Below are positions 1-11,923 of a stretch of DNA of 64,000 bases, in pieces (within the stretch, counting starts at the first letter, position 1; each line of letters starts with the position of its first letter). The notes under the pieces were generated by a model, which was not told the DNA's origin, did not search any database, and saw nothing but the letters and a program-made list of their open reading frames with translations. Source of the DNA: Leucogyrophana mollusca (lineage: Eukaryota; Basidiomycota; Agaricomycetes; Boletales); the NCBI GenBank assembly GCA_021014945.1, contig MU266431.1:29707-93706 (forward strand). Reading direction: 5' to 3'. The position numbers were made by a program, and so were the translations under genes.

Positions 1-1395
1 TGAGGACAGGTGCGATCCTGGCTAAGCCTGCGACAGGTAAAGGCGGCGACTATGCCCCTGTGTTCCCCATTGGCTTCTACACGACTTTTGACGGATATCT
101 GACGACCAACCTTTCGGTGATCAACGAGTTAAAAGCGCAAGGGTGAGTTGTAGGTTTTACTTGTCTTGTTAGATGCTAAAGTACCCGCTGTAGATTTACC
201 ATAGTATGTTCCCAAGGAGATATTATAAAACGGTTGCATTACTGATGGCGTCTACCTGTAGATTCATATCGTGCCACCTACCCCGACATACGACAACTTG
301 ACTGCGCTTGATGAGGTTCTGGACAGGATGCAGGAAGTCGGCATGTACCTCATGTACGACATGAGATACACCTATATGAATTCGACCTCGGTCACAGAGC
401 AGGTAAAATATGTCCAGAACCGCCCCAACCTCCTGCTCTGGTACACCGGTGACGAGCCCGACGGGACTTCTGATCCGCTCAATGCCACGACCATCGCCTA
501 TGACTTAATTTACAGTCTTGACGGATACCATCCTGTTAGCCTCGTATTGAATTGCCAAGATTACGAGTGGGCATCATACACGGCTGGCACGGACATCGTT
601 ATGCAGGACGCGTACATGATTTCCAACAATGTCACTTGGTCAAACGAGTGGAACACCGCGTGCACGCCCGACTTCGGCGATTGTGGATGCGACAATTGCT
701 TGAGCATCCCTGCCGGGGACAACTCTGCAGTCCCTCCCAATTCAACTTTGCCTGGGAGCACTCTTACGGGCTTCGATGGCACTGTGCCAGCGAACAGCGG
801 GGTGGGCTCGTACTTCGATATCAGTAATCGTGTCTCGAGCTTCAAGAACCGACTCGAGGTAATGGGATGGGAGCGGACTAAAGCAGTGTGGACTGTACCA
901 CAAGCTTTCGGTGGCGAAGAGTTAGTCGTTTGAATTATTTTTGTGCTCGATCGACTTACTCAGTCGATATACACCATTAGGTACTGGTTGCGAGCGCCCA
1001 CAGGCCCGGAATGGGTCGTGCAGAGCATCATGGGAATAAACCAGGGTGCTTTGGGCGTCGTTCCTTGGGTTGACCCCAACCCGACAGACATTAAGGAAGC
1101 TGCGTCTGCATTTGCGTACGCTCTGCCTAAGATCACGCCGTTCCTATTCAGCCCCGCCGCGACTCGGAGCAACTTCGTTGTCGGCAGTGTGGACGTGGCG
1201 ACTTGGGCGATGGGCCGAAGGACGCTGGTGCTTGCCACAAACACTGACTACGTCTCTGCGAACGTCGCTTGGACGGATATTGGGATGAAGGGTATGGCAT
1301 CCGTGACTGTGTTTGAGAGTGGGGCTGTGAAGGCGAGCGTAGATGAGTTTACATTGGGGAGTGTGGCCTCGGGAGCGTTTGTGCTCAGCGCCTGA
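1..1395 (+). CDS. Glycoside hydrolase-like protein, 3' part (5' end outside window)
   Basis: The reading frame is open from base 3, so the gene begins upstream. Exon one ends at 142 before GTGAGT. The central exon runs from about 262 to 920. An intron at 921-980 ends in ATTAG, and the last exon runs 981-1395 to a TGA; this last junction keeps phase and gives GGEEYWLRAPTGPEW. Visible pieces are LLLWYTGDEPDG, IVMQDAYM and YWLRAP, followed by a small beta-rich C-terminal stretch. The pattern resembles fungal proteins annotated as TIM-barrel glycoside hydrolase catalytic core, probably secreted, but I cannot give a GH family or substrate. I could not find an acceptor that joins exon one to exon two in phase. 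A micro-exon, or damage to the gene, would explain this. Confidence 0.5.
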
Positions 1396-2259
1396 CAGAC
1401 TACTAGAGGTGGCGTCATTACTTGCACACCCTGGCTCTAGTTTTGATCCTGTTATCTATGAGTTGTACAACCCGCAAGTGATGGCTGGTCGTCCCTCAGA
1501 TCTCAGACTGTGACTATGTCACGTAATATCCGGGCGATTGTTTGTATTTATTGAATTCAGAGGCTATCGGTCTTAGCAGTGAGTCAGCACGTTCAGTCAC
1601 GGTGTTCACTGTTAGTTCTGGCCCATTTCGCACGCGTCTGTTTGCGTATCTGTGATGCCTTGATTCAAGGCTTCATCGTTGTGATCCGGATGTCTCTTCT
1701 GCTATTGGCTGCCACCTTGCATGGGCGAACCCTGAACCGGGTCTTGCCCTGGTCTATGGTAGGGGTTCATCTATTTCGGTGGCCGAAATGAGGCGCGAAA
1801 ACCATGTTAAAGGCGTGTGCTTATGTTAAAAACATCAGCTGGCAATGGATACGGGGCCGCCAACCCATATCCTGTCGGGGCTGTGGCCCATGGGCAAAAA
1901 AAGGGCTTCCACCACGCACACTGCGCATGTCTGTACGACATGACGCGGATTAGTGTTTCTAAGCCCTATCGTAAGTTCCATCTTCGACAGGTTGAAGGCA
2001 AAATTAACCCGTTCAGAGCGCTGTTGTGTCACGTCCTGCAAGGTCATGACCCCAATGGTCTTGCTTCCCTGGGCTTATCTGGTGGGTCGCATCAAATCTG
2101 GCTATATGCCTGCGGAGAATCCCCATTACTGCAAGCCCCATGTCAAAATTTGCACATGTGGTATAATCGTGCGTACTGCACCTACTTTACCACCTGCTTG
2201 GCTGCATTATAAAAGTGGGAGACTGCGAGCGCATCCCCAGGTCTGTTCGCCACTGTACT
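1396..2259. other. Intergenic region
   Basis: This is the 3' flank of the hydrolase-like gene and the 5' flank of the DUF2235 gene. Short open frames occur, but none shows family motifs or a plausible splice pattern. I see no repeat or RNA gene. Confidence 0.5.
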
Positions 2260-5200
2260 ATGGATCCAGAGAAAACCCCGTTCGTACCCAGTCCCCGTCT
2301 TCCACCCGCTGGCTACTTCCAAGCTCAAAGTTCCTGTCGGTGTAAGAAGAGCAGTGGGTCCAGAAATCTCATCGTTTGTATCGATGGGACCTCCAATAAA
2401 TTCGGAAAGAAGGTTTCTATCTTATAACAATCACTGGTTTCATAGCTCACTCCTCTTCATTAGAATACAAATATAATCCAACTTTACAGCCAAATTATTA
2501 AGACTGATGGCCAGGGCACTTACTATAACAGCGGTATCGGCACATACGCAAGGCCATCTTGGCGGTCTTTGTCGTACCTGAGACAACTCATAACCAACAA
2601 GATAGACCTCGCCATTGCTTGGTATGCCTGATGTTTATTTTTCTGCACGTATTCATGGCTTGTGTCTGCCCCCGGAATCACAGGAACGTGGAGAAAGTGA
2701 TTCAGGCTGCTTATCGTTGGTATGTGTCAGGGACATTGTCAATTGTCGAAGATGACGAGTTTGGAGTAGGCTAGCAGACGAATATAGTCCGGGTGACCAG
2801 ATATACCTCTTTGGTAGGGAGTCGCCTTCTTTCTCCTAGATCCGGGTCTGATCTCTGGCTCAGGTTTTTCGCGGGGCGCCTACCAAGTGCGAGCACTGGC
2901 AGGCATGATTGAGCACGCATGTAATTTAATATTGTTGCTCAACCATCAATGCTGATTCTTGAACAGGTGGGACTATTGTATCCCGGAAATGCCGAGCAGA
3001 TCCCATTCGCCTACGAACTTTATGCCTCTGTCGATAGCGCTAATGGGGAAAGCCTTGAGCTTGCAAAGACATTCAAAGATGCGTTTTCGAGGACAGATGT
3101 GCGAGTACATTTCGTTGGAGTATGGTTCGTCTGGACGACGTCTATATAACCCTTGCGAATGTCATTTACAAGCTCCTATGTAGGGATACGGTCTCCTCGG
3201 TTGGCTTCATCAGGGGCAAGACGTTGCCATCGACGACCTCGTCGAGTGACCACATATGCTACTTTAGACATGCCTTGGCGCTTGACGAACGCCGTGTCAA
3301 GTTTCTCCCAGAGTATGTCTACGGAGGGAGAGCTGACGAGTCTAATACCGGCCATGTGAAAGAGGTATGGTTTGCGGGAAGCCATTCGGACGTGTACGTT
3401 CCTCACCGCAAATTCGATCATACTTGTCTGACGCATTCTTGTAGAGGAGGGGGAAACAGACTCAACGAGAAGCTACAGTTAGATACCATTCCGTTGCAGT
3501 GGATGCGTAGCGAGGCCATCACTGCAGGACTTCGTTTACATCCGGCGGAGATCACGTGGACGCTTGGAGACTTGGAGCAGGGAACCAGTAATTCCCTAAC
3601 TCTAGGGTGGTGGCTCTTAGAGTTAATACCCTTCAAACGGCTTCTTTACTACAATTCCCAACGTCACACCTATCGGTAAGTAGCCTTCTTTATGAAACCC
3701 ACCGAACTGCTGCACATTTTGTCAGGCCGCATTGGGGTGGGCCTCGCAAGATCCTCCCAGGTCAGAAGGTGCATGCGTCAGTTCTCTTCAAGACCAACTA
3801 TAAACCGAAGGCAAGGTTCTGGAAAAACTTGCAGCAGTGGGAGGAGCCAATGTACTGGAACGAACCCGACAGCCACAAACGTCTGTCGAAGCTTGGACCT
3901 ACATGGGAGAAAGATATCTTTGACCCTTACGCGGCTCGAGAACTTCTCGATAGTCTCAGGACCAGAGAGACCCTCGACTTCGTCGACCGCTTAGCGTTCA
4001 TGGCTGGTTTCGGTTCGTCCGAAGTCATTCCGTAATTAGTGGACACTAAAGTACTTTCATCAGACGAGGGCAGGAAGGCGATCAGTACGGTGTCCGATGC
4101 GATACAGATACTCACAAGGCTTCTTCGCAGCGAAGAACAACGTGTGCAGCTTAGCGCTGCTGTTGCCCTCTGCGAACTCGGTTTGTGGCCCAATTTTTTT
4201 GTCCTATACCAGCATAACCAATTGCGTCCCAGACCTTATAATGGCTGGCCAACTTCTTCAAGGAAAGACCGATATGGTCCTCCGAATGCTCAAGAGTACC
4301 CACGTAAAATCACAAATTCGTGCTTGCGTTTCTCTCCCTTCCTTATGCAAACACGAGGCTCTCCGATCCACAATCCTGACTGACGATACACTTCGCACAC
4401 TCAAGGATTTGTGTCGAAACGAGGACGCCGATACCATGTTGCAGGTGCAGAGCACCCAGGCCCTGTCCTTGCTCGTCGAAACTGGTCAGTCTGCTTTATA
4501 TCACAACTATACCTTTTGATGATAACATATCGAAGCCGGCGTGACTTCCACGATTATTCGTATCAACGCTGTCTCAGAAATGGCCATGCTGCTGCATGAT
4601 ACGAAACGTAGGCTTTCCACCTAACTATGCTCTCAGCCTTATGCCTATTATTTCAGATGATCCTGTGAAAGTCGCGGTCATGAACATCCTCACGGCCTTG
4701 ACTGGGAACGGTACGTCTTGTTCATCTCGTGTCTCGACGACCTTGACATGTGGATACTTAGGTGCTGCTCGAAGTGCGATACGCAATGCGAACGCCATAC
4801 CGGCCCTTGTCAAACTGATGAAACGCAATGATCACTATGTCGCACCGGCCGCTGTCGAAGTGTTATGCGCGTTGTCTAGATATGGTACGTCGACAGCCTG
4901 GTCACTCATCCACACGTGTGTCAATGACGAGTTGCGCCGAAGAGGATACCAGGGAGACGGTGCTCAGGTCCCGTGCACCCACTGTGCTCCTTGACATGCT
5001 AGAGCACCCCTCTGGTGACGGTGAAAGTGTTGCCTGGCGATGTCTTGCGGTCCTCGGACAGTACGGTACGCACATTCACGAAAGATCACCAGACGTAACT
5101 CTGATAGGTGCTCCAGGGGATGCACAAAAGGCACTGGTTGATTGTGGCCTTGTCGGGAAGCTTGCCAACTTATCCAAGAGTCGATTTTCTGACAAAAGCG

Positions 5201-6555
5201 AAAGCGCTATCCAAGCATTGATATCCCTAGCAGAGTACGACAGTGAGTTTCACGCTGCTTGCGGTTGTTGTTGACCTTCAATGATGTCAATCTCTCAGAT
5301 TCCGTCCGCTCAATACTTGTGAGCTCTGGGGCTCTCAAGACAATGATCAAGCGCCTTCGTGATCAGAATCACTGCCTTTTTGCTGCACGTTCTCTGTGCA
5401 GTCTCATGCAGTTTGGTCTGTCCCATTCTTGTTATCTCTGCGCATTCATTCAACAGTTATTCAGAGGACATTCGGCCAATCGTGCTCAAGTCTGAGGCGC
5501 CTTCGTCCTTTGTCCGCATGCTGAAGCATGGCTGGTTTGACGAGGTTATAGACGACAAGGGACTCACGACATTACAGCATGTCCTGGATTACTGTTAGCT
5601 CATCTCAGTTCTGACTCTATTCCAGACTGACACGTTTCCAGCCGATCTGAGGGCCATCATGATTGACTCCCATGCCATGGAGACATTATCTCAACTTCTA
5701 CAGAACAACGATCCTCGAATAACCTTTGCCGGTCTCGAGTATCTCCGCACCTTTGCTAGATATGGTTGGTCACCAATGTAGAACACCTCGTAGGGTGCTT
5801 ATATTCCCCTTGTAGACGATGGGATGCGTGCGCTCTCCGAAAAGGAGATGGTTGGACCAGTCATGTACACTCTCAGGAGTTCTCATCAGGCACTGCGGAT
5901 CAGCGGCGCACGTACCCTCCACATACTAGCGAAGAATGGTGATATTTCTGAAGTTGTTTTCTCCACCCTAAAAAAAGACTAACAAATCTCGTTTGGTCAG
6001 CCCGTGTGCGAGCGACGATCGTGCATCTCGGCCGATTCGAACTTCTGAAGATGCTGAAAAGTGACAACGCTGACGCGATAATAGGTGCAGCCACTGCTCT
6101 ACGTGCTTTGTCGTGTCATGGTAAGAGCAACAGCCGTGGTTGTTGCATTTACAGCCCCGATATTCATCCTTGTACAGAGGAAATATGCGAACTTGTCCGC
6201 ACACCCAATATTCTTAGGGGCCTCCGATACCAAGTTGAGGAGCCCCCAGCATCTCCTCAATCTCCCCAATCGCCACGCTACGTCTTCAAAGAAGGTGCGG
6301 CTACTACTATCTGATATTGTGAATCCCATTCACCATTTAATAGATGTATCAATAGCAATTAGTCGACTACTGACGAGCCTTGTTCACGGCATCGACCTTG
6401 ACACGGACCTCCCACATGAACCATTCGACGCGCCACGCAAAAGCAGTTCAGCCATCGTATGGGCCTGGGCCATTTCGACAGTGCTGTGCTGTCCTTGCCT
6501 CTTGCTTTGCGGCTTGGGCCAACTCGCGTATCAAGAGCTGTTGGAGGAGGAGTGA
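2260..6555 (+). CDS. DUF2235 (Tle1-like) hydrolase fused to ARM-type repeats, C-terminal membrane segment
   Basis: This is a long gene with many introns. Exon one starts with MDPEK and carries NLIVCIDGTSN (residues about 37-46). After an intron at 2413-2463 it continues NTNIIQLYSQIIK and TYYNSGIGTYA. The nucleophile motif GFSRGAY (about residue 130) is itself split by an intron. EVWFAGSHSDV and GGGNRLNE follow near 3370-3470. These are hallmarks of the DUF2235 alpha/beta hydrolase family, which is related to type VI secretion Tle1 phospholipases, so a lipase-like or esterase-like activity is inferred. From about 4040 on, exons encode repeated helical units of 40-45 residues such as SAIQALISLAEYD and ALRALSCHG, typical of armadillo/HEAT repeats. 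The last exon (from 6345) ends in a hydrophobic stretch rich in W, L and C (AIVWAWAISTVLCCPCLLLC), suggesting membrane anchoring. The substrate is unknown. Confidence 0.85.
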
Positions 6556-6786
6556 ACAACGCCCCCTTCTGACTACACGTCACCACGAACAGCTTATCTC
6601 TTGTTTGATATAGCATACATATGTCGCTCATATTCCTCTATTCCCCTTTTTGCTGGTAGTAGAGTGGGCCTACGTTACCCGTCACTTGTATATATCACTA
6701 CATAAGTAGTGTACTTGGTATAAGGTGTTTCAAGTTTAAGGAAAGACTCTCCCTTCTATACACATTCCGCCTACAGGGGATTAGTT

Positions 6787-8551
6787 TTAAGCCTTATCTG
6801 CCTGAGTACACAGCTCTTCCCATCGACTCTTGACAAGCTCCCAATCACGAAGGGACCCGCCCACACACTGCCATGCCCATTCTTCCTCGATGGACGTACG
6901 GACATAGTCCATTTCCTCTGGGCTTCCCGCCGGGAAAAATGTGCCGTCGTTGAGTGGCTTCCGAAAGCAATACAGACGCCCGACGTTCTCTGATTTTTGG
7001 AGGATATTGTTGGCGTATGGCAAGCGCACCTCCTCGTAGAGCCGCAAAGCTTCGGCTATGTTGTCTTTCTGTGTCGACTCGTGCGTGAGCAGGCGTCCTA
7101 TGATGAATGCATCCTTAAACAGCCCATTCAATATTAAAATCAGGAAATACAGTGAACGGCGTACTTCGATGGCTTGGCCAGCGCCAGCACCGAAATGAGG
7201 TTCCATGCCATGTGCCTAACGAACGATGACGCAAACCTGAGCCAAAACAACTCATCCGGGCACCAGGATACATACAGCATCGCCAAGGATTGCCACACGG
7301 CCAGAGACATAATTCGGTAAGGTCTTAACAACATGTAACGCCCACCGCGATGGCTTTTCGACGCACTGTCATAGAAGTTTAGCAAACCTCATAGTGGGAC
7401 CTGTTAAAACTGATCACTTGAACCAAGGCTCTAGCTGCTGGTTCCCAATCGGCATACTGATCAACGATTTCCTGCTCCGGAACCTCTGTCACCCAGCGAC
7501 CTTCGAATTGCGTCGCATAGGCATCTGGGTTGTGAGAGAAAATGGCCACGTTGATAAGCCGACCTTGCGACACGGGATATGCTACAATGTGCTGCGGAAC
7601 CTGTCAAAGGGGAGCCATTTGCGTCACTCAGGACTGACCTTGTTTCTGCCGAGATGCTACCAAAACTGTCACGATCTCTTCATATATGCTAGTGCCAGAG
7701 AGCTCACCATAGTCAACCCTTGTGGTGCAGCAACATCCGGAAAAGTTTTGTGTAGCTTCTCGGTAGAAATCAAGCACCTGTAGGCTAGAATTCCAGTCCA
7801 AATGGGGTCCATATATTGCGCTATCCACTTCTTGTACGCCGTATCTGAAGAGTTGTTGGCCATTTCCTGGAACATGGTCTTGCGTGTGGCAGACCGAACT
7901 CCGTCAGCACCGATGAGGACGTCAGTCTTGGCGGAGGTTCCGTCCGCGAAGTTCATGACTAAAGAATTGGTCGCGTCGTCTTGAAAGTACGACAGGAGCT
8001 TCTTTGAAGTGTGAATGTTACAAGAAGCTGGCAGGTGTTGCAGTAATACGTTAATGAGATCCCGGCGATGGAGAGTCAAGGGGCCGACTACGAGGAGATA
8101 TGTTTAGTTTGTCACGGACATAAGGTAAGGGGACTTGCTTTCTAAAATGCGCTTAAACCATTGATATCCGTCTTCCTGGTCCGATTTTCTGAATGTAGGG
8201 CCTATGGGTGAGTCAGCTCAGACGACACAAAATTAGAGGACATGCATTGAGATAACTTCCCATCATTGTTCTGGGGAGGCCGGATAGCAAGCTGTGCTAA
8301 CTCGTCATATAAACCGAGCTCTTTCATTATGTCCACTGTGCGAGAGAAAAACCCAATGCCAGCTCCGACTGTTTCGATCTCTGGGCCTGCCTCGAAGAGC
8401 TCGACGGGCAAAGATCCGTATTTCCCTAAAATCATGGCGAGAGCCAGACCGCCTATTCCTCCCCCGCTGCACATATACACTAGGTCTTCGAGGGCCAGTC
8501 ATCAAATGAAACGACATACCATATCGCCACGCAAAAGCTCGATCCCGGCAT
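6787..8551 (-). CDS. FAD-dependent monooxygenase, salicylate hydroxylase-like
   Basis: The start ATG lies at 8551. The first exon is short, and its junction with the next rebuilds the FAD dinucleotide motif VAICGGGIGGL, followed by VELFEAGPEIETVGAGIG. Further in are LHRRDLINVLLQHLP, the family motif DVLIGADGVRSATRK, and near the C terminus PHFGAGAGQAIE. These match class A flavoprotein hydroxylases that use FAD and NAD(P)H to hydroxylate aromatic substrates. The gene is interrupted by several short introns. It is convergent with the DUF2235 gene, with a gap of about 230 bp, and divergent from the METTL16-like gene. Family members act in aromatic degradation or in secondary metabolism; the sequence does not tell which applies. 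Confidence 0.85.
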
Positions 8552-9206
8552 CCTGAGAGATATTGGCGTTTCAGTGGGCAAAAGAGCTAGTTGATAACAA
8601 GGATCAGAAGCCTTGCGGTAGATATTGGTTCATCAACGTGCCTGGGTGGAGAAGGCCTGATCACGACCTCGGGGACATTCAAGCAAAAATACTGTCGCAA
8701 GCGGATCAGGAGACCGCCATTCACGAGTCACAACGAGCCTAGGCGCATTCCCGGTGCGACTTCGGCCATCTGGGCAAGGTCTTGCCCCGGAAAAACGACT
8801 ATGCTGGACATTCAAGGAAGAAGCCTTGAACCTGGCGTCGCGTTACACCCACTGGGTCTAGTACTGGCAGGTGTCTGGCAGAATGAACCACGTTAACCGC
8901 TTTAAAGAATCATGACTAATCAGCATCAAATGCACAGCCACCAAGTATAGACCACAACAGACTCCAAAACGATCACAACTGCATGTTTTGTTCTGCCTCG
9001 CACTTTGCATGATTCGACATTCAGCTTATTTACAGGCTACTTGAAGAGTGAAGTACGGGCGTTGAACGTTTATTTCCAAATATCTTAGAGCTTACTCTCT
9101 GTGAGAATTGACCCTACTCCACACACAAACTGGTCATAATGTACTTGGCTGTACAGTGTATCCAAAAATCAGTCTGCGTCGTGTTCGCTCGCTGGTACTA
9201 CACTCA
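8552..9206. other. Divergent intergenic region
   Basis: The region lies between the starts of the monooxygenase (-) and the METTL16-like gene (+) and must hold both promoters. Open frames here lack recognisable motifs. No clear TATA box or repeat was seen. Confidence 0.5.
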
Positions 9207-11151
9207 ATGGTCATGCATTCCCGCAACCCATATCGCAATCCGCCAGATTTTGCTGCGCTAGCTAGACAGTATCTTCCACTTAAACCATAGTCCGTCCAGC
9301 AGTGGCTATTCACCCTACTCTTACTCATCGATATTATCCACCAGTGTATCGTCGGCACCCAACGGAACCAGCACCATTGATTTCAAAGATCCGGTCGCGC
9401 AAAGGTCAGAACGTTCCAGTATGCACCGTCCAAGCTCTTAAGACCGCCTCTGTCACATTGATAGACGTCTCACTGAGGCCCTACTTCAGCGCGATTTTGA
9501 CATTCAGCTGACCTTACCTGACGATCGTTTGTGTCCACCTGTGAGTATTTCATGCCCTTTTAGCAGCATGTTATATAGACAACGAGACGATTCCAGGTTC
9601 CTAATAGGCAGGCCTACTCTTCGCTACCCGGCTGTTCCCAAGTTGATCAAGTGCTTACCATCAAGGCTCAACTACGTCCTATGGCTCCAAGATATTATCG
9701 AAGTCGTTTCTAGCAAAGTCGATGTTGTTAGGGGAGTTGACATGTAAGATGCTCCCAGATTGGCATTACCCTTGCTAACCGAATACTCCATCAGAGGAAC
9801 AGGGGCTTCTGCCATTTACCCGTTGTTGGCCTGTAAACTCGATCCGTCGTGGATTATGACCGCCACAGGTGTGCATCTTTTCACCACTGGGGGCAGAAAA
9901 CTGACGTCCAGCATCTTTAAGACATCGATGAAGCATCGCTACGTAGCGCCCGAGCGAACGTAGAGAGAAATAACCTTTGCGACCGAATAACAGTGCTGCA
10001 GGCTGCCCACAATGATCCCATCTTTTCGTTGCTTGATGTGGACATCAATACTCAGTAGGTCGCATGCTGTATGTTGCCAATCGAGCAATAGTTCATCCGC
10101 GTTGCCCAGATTTGACTTTACAATGTGCAACCCTCCTTTCTACAGTAGTGCGGAGGAAATAGCCAGCTCTTCTGACGCGAAGGAATATGGTCCAAGTGCT
10201 GTAAGCGTTGGGCTGTTTTCCTATGGGTTCGTCTTGCTCAAATTACCCACCTAGGTCTGCACCGGCGTCGACGTGGAGATGATAACACCTGGAGGAGAGT
10301 CGGAATTTGTAACGCGGATGGTTACAGAAAGTCTACGACATAAAAGTAGATGCAGGTGGGTAAATCTCTTGCGCCGTTATTTCTTGATTGCAGATGTTCA
10401 TTTTACAAGATGGTTCACTTCAATGCTCGGCAAGATGTCCACGGTCCCAGTGGTTGTGGCTCTATTACGGCTCAACAAAGTAGGTACCCAGTACACTGCT
10501 TCGTCTGATACCCATATTTTTGGTTTCGGCAATATAGATCGATAACTACGCCATTACCGAGTTTGTGCAAGGCCAGACTCGCCGCTGGGCCATCGCATGG
10601 TCGTTTGGCACCAGTCGGTTGCCAGACGTGAGCGCCCAGCACTTCTATCGCCCAAGCTGACATATACTGATAGCACACAGACATTGGCCCGCATCAGCCA
10701 ACCAGCATTACAAGCCATCATGCCGTCTCGTAACACCTTACGACAACCTTTCCCGGACAGTCATTCTGTCGAGCACCTCGCCGAAGCCCTCAAAAGCGTG
10801 CTTGAGCTTATTGACGGTGTCCGATATACGCCTGTCGAGGCCGTCAGCACAGATTGCCGGCCATCAGCATTCACAGTGGAGGCAGCTACTAACTCGTGGT
10901 CTCGGGCGGCTCGTAGGAGGAAGGCCAGTGTTGAAGATGGCCAGACCCTGATGCCCACTTTTGCGGCGCTGCGATGCCGCATCGAGTGCCTCGACAACTC
11001 TTGGCCAGGATCTGGCGAGCGAAGGGTTGTAGAGGGACCACGGTTCAAACTTGAGTTTGTCTGGGTTGAAGGCAAGGAGCGGACATTCTTTGAGAGCTTC
11101 GTGAGCCATGTCAGTAAGAAGGTAGGACTGGGTATCCTGGCTGCTGGATAG
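9207..11151 (+). CDS. METTL16-type RNA N6-adenosine methyltransferase
   Basis: The predicted N terminus [15 protein letters not shown] matches the conserved start of METTL16/METT10D proteins, which fixes the ATG. Spliced exons give [15 protein letters not shown] and [13 protein letters not shown], then a Rossmann SAM site around [15 protein letters not shown], and the catalytic motif CNPPFY near 10130. [11 protein letters not shown] and a longer C-terminal exon ending at 11151 follow. The family methylates adenosine in U6 snRNA and some other structured RNAs, with NPPF as the catalytic tetrad. The pieces seen cover the whole methyltransferase domain, with at least six introns. The C-terminal part is less conserved. 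A function on U6 snRNA is inferred from the family. Confidence 0.88.
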
Positions 11152-11923
11152 TTGTGAAAGCCGTGTTTATTAATGGTCTAAATCTGAGTGGTCCTTGCGG
11201 CGGCGATGCCCACCCACCTCTGGTCCATGACAAGCACGCTTCGTGTCATTTCAATGTCCATTCGACAGCAAAAATGTTCGACCACCCAATCTTCAGCTGA
11301 TACATAGGACCCCCACCTCAATAGTCGCACAGACAATGGATACACGAGATCCCCGGTTCAACGTCCAGTTATTTGGAGAAGGTGTGGTGCATATTAGGCA
11401 TAGTAATTAATCATTGTAGGCGGAAAGTTCTTCGCTGTACACATTGCACATTCTTATTGGTACTATACTAGAAGGAACGACTGTCTTCTTTCGAATCTTT
11501 GGACTGCCTACGGGAGACTAGTACTATGCATACCACAGATATAAGAGCTGTTGCTGGGATCCTATTTTCCCTGTGGACTCAGCAGGAATCGTACCCTTCG
11601 ACACTGATAAAGCCCCCATTGCATCTCTTTTAAGATCTCGTGTTAGGTTGCATCGCTTCTTGGACTTCAACCGGTGGGATCCAGACTTGCTTTCGCTGCA
11701 CGAACTTTGAGAGTAGGAAGGTATGACTTACAATAAACAATGTCACCTGAAGCGTCAGAGCTTACGAGTGAAAGTAGCTCTGTCACCGCACCACACGTTG
11801 TGTCATATTTGTTCGTCGGCGAGGCAGGAATCCAATCAATTGCACAGATCAGTGTAACGATACATTGACAATGTAGTGATACAAGTGTATGTCCAGATCC
11901 TTGTCTTTCTCCATAACAATACT
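11152..11923. other. Convergent intergenic region
   Basis: This stretch of about 770 bp lies between the 3' ends of the METTL16-like gene and the oxidoreductase gene. I see no coding frame with motifs, no RNA gene and no inverted repeat. Confidence 0.5.
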
